Program-made: the position numbers and the translations under genes
Assembly: GCA_002499405.1 (NCBI GenBank)
Contig: DALH01000051.1
Coordinates: forward strand, 472 to 6,951
Direction of reading: 5' to 3'
DNA length: 6,480 nucleotides
Origin: Candidatus Micrarchaeota archaeon UBA95
GTDB taxonomy: Archaea; Micrarchaeota; Micrarchaeia; Norongarragalinales; Norongarragalinaceae
Part shown: piece after piece, positions 1 through 4,862 of the stretch
Position numbering within the stretch: the first letter of the stretch is position 1
Layout: each line of letters starts with the position of its first letter
The notes under the pieces: generated by a model
What the model saw: only the letters and a program-made list of their open reading frames with translations
Told to the model about the DNA's origin: nothing
The model's database searches: none

Positions 1-32
1 CCTTGCGCTACTATGAGTAAACAAAGTGGTTA

Positions 33-938
33 TTAAAGGTTGTCTTGCGACAGTAGTAACATTATTTCTTGTTTTGCTTTGGCGAGCGCTTGTTTTTCGT
101 TTTGGTGCGGGTAGGAGACGCCGCCCACCATGTCGTGGCCGTCCCCTTCCCCGCCAAGAATTTTGCCCAGGCGCCGGCACAACTCGTTCGCGTTTCCGGG
201 CGCGTCCGCGTGCCTGGCTATTGACATTCTGCCCTTTCCGGTTACCGCGGCGTAGGCGCAGCCGGTTTGCACGAGCAACGCGGCGCAGTGAAGTTGGTGT
301 TGCGAGGTTGAAGTGAACGCGGCAAGGGAACCGTTGACTTCCATTATTTCCGCGTTTTGCATGCCCTTCAACAAGTCCTTTTGTTCTTCCAAGGGCGGCG
401 TTTTCTGCACCGCGTTCAAGCATTTTCGGTATGATGCGCCTTTTTCCAGGAGTTCCAGAACGCGTTTGAAGGTTTCGGAGCCGGCGCTGTTGAAGCGGTT
501 CGTGTCCGAGATTACGGCGCACAACAACAATTCGGCTTCCTTGGGCCCCTGGTCAACGAGTTTGGTGACTATTTCGGCCGTGCTCCCCGCTTTCGGGTCA
601 ATAATTCCCTTGATTGCGCTGGGTTGCGCGTGGTGGTCTATTGCGTAAACGTTTCCCTTGAACCCGTTCAACAAGTATTTCGCCTTGTTGCCCAACACGT
701 CGTAGTTGGAGCAGTCAACCAGGACCACGTTGTCCACGCCGTCCAAGCCCCGTATTTTCTGGGGCCGGGCAACATCCAACTCCTCCAAAACGCGTTTGGT
801 TTGCGAGTCCATTGAATCGCTTAACATTGCTTCCCCGTTGAAGTGGTGCGCCAAAACAATTGCGGAGGCAACAGCGTCAACGTCGGCGAGCGAATGCGCC
901 AGGAAAACGGTTTTTCCTTGGAGGAGGGGAAAACGCAT
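33..938 (-). CDS. DHH/DHHA1 family phosphoesterase (NrnA-like)
   Basis: A 301-residue protein with the layout of DHH-family phosphoesterases, metal-dependent cytosolic enzymes that hydrolyse short oligonucleotides or (cyclic) dinucleotides. Visible metal-site motifs are H15-x3-D19-x-D21 (in AHSLADVDAVAS), D75 in VLVDCS, the family signature DHH at 101-103, and D145 in AVISDTNRF. A DHHA1-like substrate-binding region follows, with a glycine-rich GGEGDGHDMVGG stretch at about 262-273. All expected acidic and histidine ligands are present, so it looks catalytically competent. I chose the ATG at 938 over an upstream TTG at 956: the ATG gives a normal N-terminus, and a TATA-like element lies about 26 bases before it, pointing to a leaderless message. 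It is transcribed divergently from the helical protein at 1015. Substrate cannot be decided: oligoribonuclease, pAp phosphatase and cyclic-dinucleotide phosphodiesterase are all possible. The DHH family call is firm. Confidence 0.88.
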   Translation of the reverse strand: MRFPLLQGKTVFLAHSLADVDAVASAIVLAHHFNGEAMLSDSMDSQTKRVLEELDVARPQKIRGLDGVDNVVLVDCSNYDVLGNKAKYLLNGFKGNVYAIDHHAQPSAIKGIIDPKAGSTAEIVTKLVDQGPKEAELLLCAVISDTNRFNSAGSETFKRVLELLEKGASYRKCLNAVQKTPPLEEQKDLLKGMQNAEIMEVNGSLAAFTSTSQHQLHCAALLVQTGCAYAAVTGKGRMSIARHADAPGNANELCRRLGKILGGEGDGHDMVGGVSYPHQNEKQALAKAKQEIMLLLSQDNL

Positions 939-960
939 GAAAACCAAACGGAGCAAGTGC

Positions 961-969
961 TTAAAATCG
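961..969 (-). promoter_or_regulatory. TATA-like box for the DHH gene
   Basis: Read on the minus strand this is CGATTTTAA, centred about 26 bases before the ATG at 938. It is preceded by a purine-rich AAAAAACG stretch that would fit a BRE. The spacing matches the archaeal TATA-to-start distance, so transcription would begin at or very near the ATG. Inferred from sequence only. Confidence 0.45.
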
Positions 970-983
970 TTTTTTTGAGTATC

Positions 984-991
984 CTTTTATT
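984..991 (+). promoter_or_regulatory. TATA-like box for the helical protein gene
   Basis: CTTTTATT is centred about 27 bases before the ATG at 1015, the spacing expected for a leaderless archaeal transcript. No Shine-Dalgarno motif precedes that ATG. The BRE is not obvious, so the call is tentative. Confidence 0.35.
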
Positions 992-1014
992 CCTCTTCCA
1001 CTCAATTCTTGTTC

Positions 1015-1527
1015 ATGGCAAAAGAGAAATTGTTCGAGGCCGCGGAGAAATTAGGGAAAATGCGCGGCCCGAGCAGGGACATTAACAACCCCCGCAAGCC
1101 TCTTGTCAAACGCCTGAATGGTTTGGAGGAATTGTCCGGGATTGCCTTTTCACGCCGGGAAAGACCCGAACTCCAGAAGAAGGCCGCAGAGAGCTTGCTC
1201 GCACTCTACCGCGCCCGCCCCCGCTCCCTCCAGGAAGAGAAGTTGAGGAGCGCGGCGATAAAGGCGCTTTCCCGCCTCAACCTCGCGCACGTGAATGAAG
1301 ACGTTATCGGGGTTCTCTCCAACGGGCTGCGCTCCCCGGAGACGCTGCCCCACCCCGCCTTGGCCGAGGCGTTGCGCGGAATAGCAGAGAACCCGAAACA
1401 ACGCGTTGAATTCAGGCGGCGGGCGGTTCAGGCGTTGCGCGAGAACGCCGGAAACCCTTACGCCAAAAAACACTTGCAGTGGCTGGTTGCGGGTAAGGTA
1501 ATAGACCGGGAAGGCAGCCTTCTTTGA
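1015..1527 (+). CDS. Helical HEAT-like hypothetical protein
   Basis: A 170-residue protein I do not recognise as a named family. It is rich in Leu, Ala, Arg, Glu and Lys and reads as successive amphipathic helices with no membrane segment, signal peptide or Cys/His metal site. The stretches at about 48-65 (QKKAAESLLALYRAR), 76-90 (LRSAAIKALSRLN) and 113-145 recur with a HEAT/ARM-like helix-turn-helix rhythm, which would make it an alpha-solenoid scaffold. I preferred the ATG at 1015 to a TTG at 1009 because it gives MAKEKLFEAAEKL, an ordinary helical start, and lies about 27 bases from a TATA-like box. It ends one base before the convergent elongation-factor-like gene. Codon use resembles its neighbours, so it looks like a genuine native gene. 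Function is unknown; the repeat assignment is by eye. Confidence 0.7.
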   Translation: MAKEKLFEAAEKLGKMRGPSRDINNPRKPLVKRLNGLEELSGIAFSRRERPELQKKAAESLLALYRARPRSLQEEKLRSAAIKALSRLNLAHVNEDVIGVLSNGLRSPETLPHPALAEALRGIAENPKQRVEFRRRAVQALRENAGNPYAKKHLQWLVAGKVIDREGSLL

Positions 1528-1528
1528 T

Positions 1529-1780
1529 TCATTCAACGATTTTGTAGATGCGGTTGCCCTTGTGGCACGGCTTCGCCATCTTCATGCCTATGCCGTCCCC
1601 GGCCTTGGCTTCCCGCACGGTTTCGTGCTCGATTTGCATGCTTTCCACGGTTTGTTCGAAGGGCTCGCTTGACTCCACGTAAATCCTGTTGCCCGCCTTC
1701 AAGTCGCCCGTCAGGTTTATGGCTGCCACGCCGATTTTAGCAAAGTAGTTGAATACCTTGCCCACCTCTGTTTTCTCCAT
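1529..1780 (-). CDS. Translation elongation factor-like protein (EF-Tu domain 2 type)
   Basis: An 83-residue stand-alone beta-barrel matching domain 2 of EF-Tu/EF-1A-type GTPases. KVFNYFAKIGVAAINL is the opening strand pair, GDLKAGNRIYV the turn, and VESMQIEHETVREAKAGDGIGMKM the signature second half. No GTP-binding G domain is present, and the length matches the widespread archaeal 'translation elongation factor-like' small proteins. Its role is not established; RNA or ribosome contact is only an inference from the fold. It is the last gene after Brix and prefoldin beta. Two starts are possible: a GTG at 1789 overlapping the prefoldin TGA by four bases, or the ATG at 1780. I chose the ATG because a GGTGA ribosome binding site sits five bases before it. 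Confidence 0.85.
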   Translation of the reverse strand: MEKTEVGKVFNYFAKIGVAAINLTGDLKAGNRIYVESSEPFEQTVESMQIEHETVREAKAGDGIGMKMAKPCHKGNRIYKIVE

Positions 1781-1785
1781 TTCTT

Positions 1786-1790
1786 TCACC
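1786..1790 (-). promoter_or_regulatory. Ribosome binding site GGTGA that decides the start of the EF-like gene
   Basis: On the minus strand GGTGA precedes the ATG at 1780 with a five-base spacer, a standard archaeal Shine-Dalgarno sequence. It also contains the prefoldin TGA stop (1788-1786), so termination and re-initiation would be coupled. It argues against the overlapping GTG at 1789. Confidence 0.65.
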
Positions 1791-2154
1791 CGCTTATTTG
1801 CGCGCCGTCGCCTCCCTGCCTGGGCAGGGCCTTTTCCAGCGACTCGCGTAGTTCCCCCCCTTTTTTCCTGAGTTTTTCAACTTGTTTGCCGAACAACTTT
1901 ATCCTGACTTCCAACTCCTCTTTTTCCTGCTTCAATTCCTTGTCCAGTTCCCCTCCGCTTTTTGGGACGATGATGCTTCCGGCGTAACGGTAAAATTTTT
2001 CTCCGCCCTTGCTGATTTCCTCAAGCGCTTTTTTCACTTCCATTTCCTGCGCCTTCAAGGCCTGTTCCTGGTAGGCAAGCATTTGGAGTTGCTGCTGGTT
2101 TTGCTGGAACTCAATTAACTGCTTGCGCGTTTCGTCACTCAATTCGTGTGCCAT
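1786..2154 (-). CDS. Prefoldin subunit beta
   Basis: A 122-residue cytosolic chaperone subunit. Archaeal prefoldin is an alpha2-beta4 hexamer that captures unfolded proteins on coiled-coil tentacles and passes them to the thermosome. The protein shows the beta-class architecture: an N-terminal coiled coil (about 5-50, SDETRKQLIEFQQNQQQLQM onward), a short beta-hairpin centre (YRYAGSIIVPKSG, about 55-67), and a second long charged coiled coil (about 70-110). A Gly-rich tail follows (PRQGGDGAQISG). The ATG at 2154 is chosen over a longer frame from 2232 because it gives the family's usual length and N-terminus, and GGTGG lies six bases upstream. The gene overlaps the end of the Brix gene by 20 bases, so the two are likely translationally coupled. 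Brix next to prefoldin beta is, as I recall, a familiar archaeal arrangement. Confidence 0.93.
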   Translation of the reverse strand: MAHELSDETRKQLIEFQQNQQQLQMLAYQEQALKAQEMEVKKALEEISKGGEKFYRYAGSIIVPKSGGELDKELKQEKEELEVRIKLFGKQVEKLRKKGGELRESLEKALPRQGGDGAQISG

Positions 2155-2578
2155 GTTCAACCACCTTGATTTTGAGTTCCGGACCAATTTTCCGCCCGTT
2201 GAATTCAAACCATAACCTGTCTTTTTCAACAATTAATACGTTTTCCCCTTCGCCTTCCCCGAACAACTTCCTCGCCCACGCCGGCCCCTGAACCGAGTAG
2301 CCCTTGCCCTTTTTTTTCTCTCCGCCCTCCTTCAAGCCGCGTATCAGCACCAGCGGCTCCAGCCAATTATCCTCGTAAAACGAGAGTTCGGCGGGATTGC
2401 CCTTCCTCTCGTAGACCAGCAACAAGCGGGAGTAACCCGCAGCATCGGCACGCGACGCGACCTCCGCCAAACCGTGCTTACCGCGGTTCTCGTACTTGCC
2501 GAGCACGCGACCGAGGAAGCGCGCCACGCGGCGCGTGAGTTGCGACGGCTTCCGCGAGGTCGTGACAAATAACGCCAT
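2135..2578 (-). CDS. Brix domain-containing ribosome biogenesis protein
   Basis: A 147-residue archaeal Brix/Imp4-like protein, expected to bind rRNA during ribosomal subunit assembly in the cytoplasm. The N-terminus ALFVTTSRKPSQLTRRVARFL is the characteristic Brix opening (strand, then TSRKPS, then a basic helix). It is followed by GKYENRGKHGLAEVASRA and the strand GYSRLLLVYERKGNPAELSFY. The second half alternates strands (VLIVEKDRLWFEFNGRKIGPELKIKVVEHG), as expected of the duplicated Brix fold. It is a compact member of the family. The frame stays open upstream to 2668, but that extension would run through the tRNA-3'-end copy. The ATG at 2578 gives the canonical start and is 26 bases from a TATA-like box, suggesting a leaderless message. 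It heads a Brix, prefoldin beta, EF-like operon. Confidence 0.88.
   Translation of the reverse strand: MALFVTTSRKPSQLTRRVARFLGRVLGKYENRGKHGLAEVASRADAAGYSRLLLVYERKGNPAELSFYEDNWLEPLVLIRGLKEGGEKKKGKGYSVQGPAWARKLFGEGEGENVLIVEKDRLWFEFNGRKIGPELKIKVVEHGTRIE
2161..2165 (-). promoter_or_regulatory. Ribosome binding site GGTGG for prefoldin beta
   Basis: On the minus strand GGTGG stands six bases before the ATG at 2154 and lies inside the upstream Brix reading frame. It supports this internal start rather than the longer reading frame. Confidence 0.6.
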
Positions 2579-2600
2579 GCAATGATTATGCTTTCGCCGA

Positions 2601-2607
2601 ATTAAAA
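2601..2607 (-). promoter_or_regulatory. TATA-like box for the Brix-prefoldin operon
   Basis: TTTTAAT on the minus strand is centred about 26 bases before the Brix ATG at 2578. No Shine-Dalgarno sequence is seen before that ATG, so a leaderless message is likely. This suggests the operon has its own promoter rather than relying on tRNA read-through. Confidence 0.45.
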
Positions 2608-2626
2608 GAGCCCCCCGTGGGAAATC

Positions 2627-2647
2627 TGGGACGCCTGGGCCGAGATT
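2627..2647. repeat. Partial direct copy of the tRNA-Ser 3' end
   Basis: These 21 bases match 2693-2713 at 19 positions. That second segment is the tRNA-Ser 3' acceptor strand, discriminator base, part of the T arm and five bases beyond the mature end. Both copies have the same orientation, 66 bases apart. The copy lacks a paired 5' half, so it cannot fold as a tRNA. It resembles the fragment left at a tRNA by site-specific integration or by a small tandem duplication. Confidence 0.7.
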
Positions 2648-2653
2648 TGCAAC

Positions 2654-2679
2654 CGAACTTCTTTTCAAAAAGAAGTTCG
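2654..2679 (-). terminator. Perfect 12-bp hairpin with T-tracts downstream of tRNA-Ser
   Basis: Twelve bases (2654-2665, CGAACTTCTTTT) are perfectly complementary to 2668-2679, with only two bases between, so the real loop is slightly larger. It begins 19 bases past the tRNA 3' end. Read on the minus strand, the spacer and hairpin carry TTTTCTT and CTTTTT runs, the kind of T-tract at which archaeal RNA polymerase stops. Termination of the tRNA transcript is the likeliest role; a recombination scar is an alternative because it lies between the two tRNA-end copies. Confidence 0.5.
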
Positions 2680-2697
2680 ATCAAGAAAACTTTGGGA

Positions 2698-2803
2698 CGC
2701 CGGGGCTGAGATTCGAACTCAGGAGGCCTTTCGGCCACTGGTTGACTTGAACCTCTTGACGGGTTGTTCAAGACCAGCGCAATAACCGCTCTGCCACCCC
2801 GGC
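2698..2803 (-). tRNA. tRNA-Ser(UGA) with a 23-base intron
   Basis: The gene is 106 bases, 83 after splicing. Acceptor strands GCCGGGG (2803-2797) and CCCCGGC (2705-2699) pair fully, with G73 at 2698, the discriminator typical of archaeal tRNA-Ser. The D stem is a short GCA/TGC. The anticodon stem is CTGGT/ACCAG, with the anticodon TGA at 2770-2768, reading UCA codons. A long variable arm GGCC-GAAA-GGCC marks a type II tRNA, and the T arm is CTGAG-TTCGAAT-CTCAG. No CCA is encoded, so it must be added by the CCA-adding enzyme. An intron interrupts the anticodon loop between positions 37 and 38. A TATA-like element (2833-2840) lies about 33 bases upstream. Leu was considered because of the long variable arm, but the anticodon and G73 point to Ser. 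Confidence 0.93.
2744..2766 (-). other. Canonical bulge-helix-bulge intron of tRNA-Ser (position 37/38)
   Basis: The fold is a complete archaeal splicing motif. The anticodon stem CTGGT/ACCAG leads to a 3-base bulge (TCA), a central 4-bp helix (exon CTTG with intron CAAG), a 3-base bulge on the other strand (AAC), then an outer helix AACC/GGTT closed by an 8-base loop. Cutting after the second base of each bulge (AA^C and TC^A) removes 23 bases and leaves a normal seven-base loop, CTTGAAA. It would be excised by the archaeal tRNA splicing endonuclease and joined by RtcB. The intron holds no other information. Confidence 0.88.
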
Positions 2804-2832
2804 CCATTAAAACGAAAGTCCGGCAACAAGGA

Positions 2833-2840
2833 ATTAATAT
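2833..2840. promoter_or_regulatory. Near-palindromic TATA element shared by tRNA-Ser and lonB
   Basis: ATTAATAT reads as a usable TATA box on both strands. On the plus strand it is preceded by purine-rich ACAAGGA and its centre is about 28 bases from the lonB ATG at 2865. On the minus strand it is preceded by GGGAAGC and its centre is about 33 bases from the tRNA 5' end, leaving a leader of about seven bases. The whole intergenic space is only 61 bases (2804-2864). Whether one element really serves both genes is an inference. Confidence 0.4.
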
Positions 2841-2864
2841 GCTTCCCACGTCGTTTAATTGGTT

Positions 2865-4217
2865 ATGGTCAAGCGCGTGAAACACGAGGGATTCGTTTAC
2901 AACGTCACCACGGAGTCCGGCAATTTGTTCGCCAACGGCATCCTAGTACACAACTCGGGTGGTTTGGGAACGCCGCCGCACCTACGCGTGGAACCCGGCG
3001 CAATACACCGCGCTAACAAGGGCGTGCTCTTCATTGACGAGGTTGCATCCCTGTCCCCCAAGTCGCAGCAGGAGTTGTTGACGGCCATGCAGGAAAAGAA
3101 GTATTCCATTACCGGCCAAAGCGAGATGAGTTCGGGTGCTTTGGTGCACACCGAGCCCGCACCCTGTGACTTCGTGCTCGTGGCGGCGGGAAACTATCAG
3201 GGGTTGGTTGGAATGAATCCGGCGTTGAGGAGCAGGATTCGCGGCTACGGCTACGAGGTGTACATGGATGAATCCGTGCCGGACACGCCCGAAAACCGTT
3301 GGCGCATAGTGGAATTCGTTGCCCAGGAGGTTGAGAAGGACGGTAAGATTCCGCACTTCAACCGCGAAGCCGTTGAGTTAATCGTGAACGAGGCGCGCAA
3401 GCGGGCCGGCAGAAGAAACAAGTTGACGCTCAAGTTGAGGGAACTCGGAGGCCTCGTGCGCGCGGCAGGAGACGTTGCGCAAACCAAGAAGCACGGCGTG
3501 GTAAGCCCTGAAGACGTGAAGGAAGCCCTCAGCATTGCAATCACGCTCGAACAACAGATTTCGCGGCAGATAGTTGAAGCGCGCAAGGACTACCACGTGT
3601 TCTCAACCGAGGGCGCGCAGGTCGGCAAGGTGAACGGCTTGGCGTTGATGGGTGACTCAGGCATAATCATTCCAATCGTCGCCGAAGTTGCTCCCTCGGC
3701 TTCCCGCGAGGAGGGCCGGGTCATTGCAACTGGCAAACTCGGCGAAATCGCGCGCGAAGCAGTGGAAAACGTGAGCGCGGTAATCAAGAAGCACCTCGGC
3801 GAGAACATCCGCGCCTACGACCTGCACATTCAGTTCCTCCAGACCTATGAAGGGGTTGAAGGCGACAGTGCTAGCATCTCAATTGCCGCCGCCGTTATCT
3901 CTGCTTTGCAGAACGTGGCGTTGAGGCAGGACGTGGCCATGACTGGCTCGTTGAGCGTGCGCGGCGAGGTCTTGCCGGTCGGCGGGGTAACCGCGAAAAT
4001 AGAGAGCGCGCTGGACGCCGGCTTGAAGACCGTGATAATCCCGAAAGCGAATTACGAGGACTTGGGCACGCTGGACGCGAAAAAACTTGCGAAGGCGAAA
4101 ATCGTTCCCGCCTCCAACATCGTGGACGTTTTGGACGCCGCCTTGAAGCCGTGCAAGAAGAAGACGGCGTTGATTCGCAGGATGAGGAAGGCGTTCAAGA
4201 AAAACGGCTTGAAGTAA
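2865..4217 (+). CDS. lonB: Split-intein C-half fused to the C-terminal part of archaeal LonB protease
   Basis: A 450-residue product in two parts. Residues 1-30 are an intein C-terminal segment: block F-like [16 protein letters not shown], then block G NGILVHN with penultimate His29, terminal Asn30 and Ser31 as the +1 extein residue. Residues 31-450 are LonB from [15 protein letters not shown] onward: Walker B VLFIDE (54-59), sensor 1 VLVAAGN, arginine-finger region [13 protein letters not shown], the alpha-helical lid, and the Lon protease domain with Ser335 (GDSAS) and Lys378 (VTAK) as the catalytic dyad. The Walker A half and the LonB membrane segments are missing, and an in-frame TAA at 2856-2858 shows they are not contiguous. 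The ATG at 2865 is preferred to a TTG at 2859; no ribosome binding site is seen, so a leaderless message is likely. Assembled LonB would be an ATP-dependent membrane-anchored protease. A decayed remnant is less likely because every splice and catalytic residue visible is intact. Confidence 0.93.
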   Translation: MVKRVKHEGFVYNVTTESGNLFANGILVHNSGGLGTPPHLRVEPGAIHRANKGVLFIDEVASLSPKSQQELLTAMQEKKYSITGQSEMSSGALVHTEPAPCDFVLVAAGNYQGLVGMNPALRSRIRGYGYEVYMDESVPDTPENRWRIVEFVAQEVEKDGKIPHFNREAVELIVNEARKRAGRRNKLTLKLRELGGLVRAAGDVAQTKKHGVVSPEDVKEALSIAITLEQQISRQIVEARKDYHVFSTEGAQVGKVNGLALMGDSGIIIPIVAEVAPSASREEGRVIATGKLGEIAREAVENVSAVIKKHLGENIRAYDLHIQFLQTYEGVEGDSASISIAAAVISALQNVALRQDVAMTGSLSVRGEVLPVGGVTAKIESALDAGLKTVIIPKANYEDLGTLDAKKLAKAKIVPASNIVDVLDAALKPCKKKTALIRRMRKAFKKNGLK

Positions 4218-4862
4218 ATGAATGTTCCCAAGAGAATCTTTGAACTGCTTTACGCCGAGTTCGGCCCCCAGAAGTGGTGGCCGGCCAGGTCGCGCTTCGA
4301 GGTGATGGTCGGCGCAGTCCTCACGCAGAACACGTCGTGGAAAAACGTTGTAAAAGCGGTGGCCAACCTCCGGCAAGAGAAACTGCTTTCGCCCCGCGCC
4401 CTTGCCTCGTGCCCACTCCCGCGCCTGCGCCGCCTAATCAAGCCGTCCGGTTACTACAACCAGAAAGCAATTTACTTGAAGGGCATGGCGCGTTATATCG
4501 TGAAGCACTACAACGGCGACCTTGACCGGTTTTTCTCCCAGCCCACGTGCGCCTTGAAGCACGAAGTCCTTTCGTGGAAGGGCGTGGGACCCGAAACAAG
4601 GGATTCCATTCTCCTGTATGCGGGCGGAAAACCGGTCTTCGTGGTTGATGCTTTCACGCAGCGCCTGGCGCGGCGTTACCCCCTGCTTGGCGAAACCTAC
4701 GCGCAGTTACAGGAATTCTTTGAATCGTCGCTGCCCCGCGACGCGGCGTTATACAACGAGTTTCACGCCTTAATTGTTGAACTGGCCAAGCGCAACTGTT
4801 TCAAGGGGAAACCGGATTGCGCTCACTGCCCGCTGAACAAGGAGTGCGGGAAAATCATTTGA
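4218..4862 (+). CDS. Endonuclease III-like HhH-GPD DNA glycosylase with 4Fe-4S cluster (MagIII-like)
   Basis: A 214-residue base-excision repair enzyme. The N-terminal helical domain contains FEVMVGAVLTQNTSWKNV (about 27-44). The helix-hairpin-helix is LSWKGVGPETRDSILLYA (118-135), followed by the GPD segment VFVVDAFTQRL with catalytic Asp144. The C-terminus has the cluster C194-x6-C201-x2-C204-x5-C210, exactly the endonuclease III spacing. The lyase Lys of endonuclease III, expected in the hairpin (GVGRKT-type), is replaced by PET. That pattern belongs to monofunctional MagIII-like glycosylases, which remove alkylated bases such as 3-methyladenine without cutting the strand. Length suits that family. 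The ATG directly abuts the lonB TAA (TAAATG) with no recognisable ribosome binding site, so it should be co-transcribed and translationally coupled with lonB. Its stop overlaps the convergent primase-like gene by eight bases. The exact substrate is inferred. Confidence 0.88.
   Translation: MNVPKRIFELLYAEFGPQKWWPARSRFEVMVGAVLTQNTSWKNVVKAVANLRQEKLLSPRALASCPLPRLRRLIKPSGYYNQKAIYLKGMARYIVKHYNGDLDRFFSQPTCALKHEVLSWKGVGPETRDSILLYAGGKPVFVVDAFTQRLARRYPLLGETYAQLQEFFESSLPRDAALYNEFHALIVELAKRNCFKGKPDCAHCPLNKECGKII

Noticed and set aside
1..32. Left edge of the window
   Set aside because: Only the 3' flank of the DHH gene is visible. No terminator hairpin, T-tract or gene start can be supported in so short a piece.
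26..316. Plus-strand open frame opposite the DHH gene
   Set aside because: It is an Arg/Pro-rich translation of the antisense of a well-supported conserved gene, with no recognisable domain. The other plus-strand frames across 313-978 fail for the same reason.
939..956. Alternative TTG start for the DHH gene
   Set aside because: The TATA-like box at 961-969 would sit almost on top of that start. The ATG at 938 has the right spacing and a better N-terminus.
2155..2232. N-terminal extension of prefoldin beta
   Set aside because: It is antisense-free but lies inside the Brix coding region in another frame. The ATG at 2154 has a ribosome binding site and gives the family's normal N-terminus.
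2579..2668. N-terminal extension of the Brix protein
   Set aside because: The extra 30 residues come from the tRNA-end copy and promoter region. The Brix family opening starts at the ATG at 2578.
2654..2679. Hairpin as a terminal inverted repeat of an insertion sequence
   Set aside because: No transposase gene or target-site duplication is present, and the arms are two bases apart. A terminator or recombination scar fits better.
2859..2864. Alternative TTG start for the split LonB gene
   Set aside because: It adds only two residues and lies directly after a TAA. The ATG at 2865 is a better codon at the expected distance from the TATA element.
2586..2885. Minus-strand open frame of 99 residues
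   Set aside because: It runs through the tRNA-Ser, the hairpin and the tRNA-end copy. Its translation is low-complexity and explained by those features.
2865..4217. Reading lonB as simply truncated or as a pseudogene
   Set aside because: The N-terminus is not random: it is a complete intein C-segment with His-Asn and Ser+1 intact. Walker B, sensor, arginine finger, Ser335 and Lys378 are also intact, with no internal stop or frameshift.
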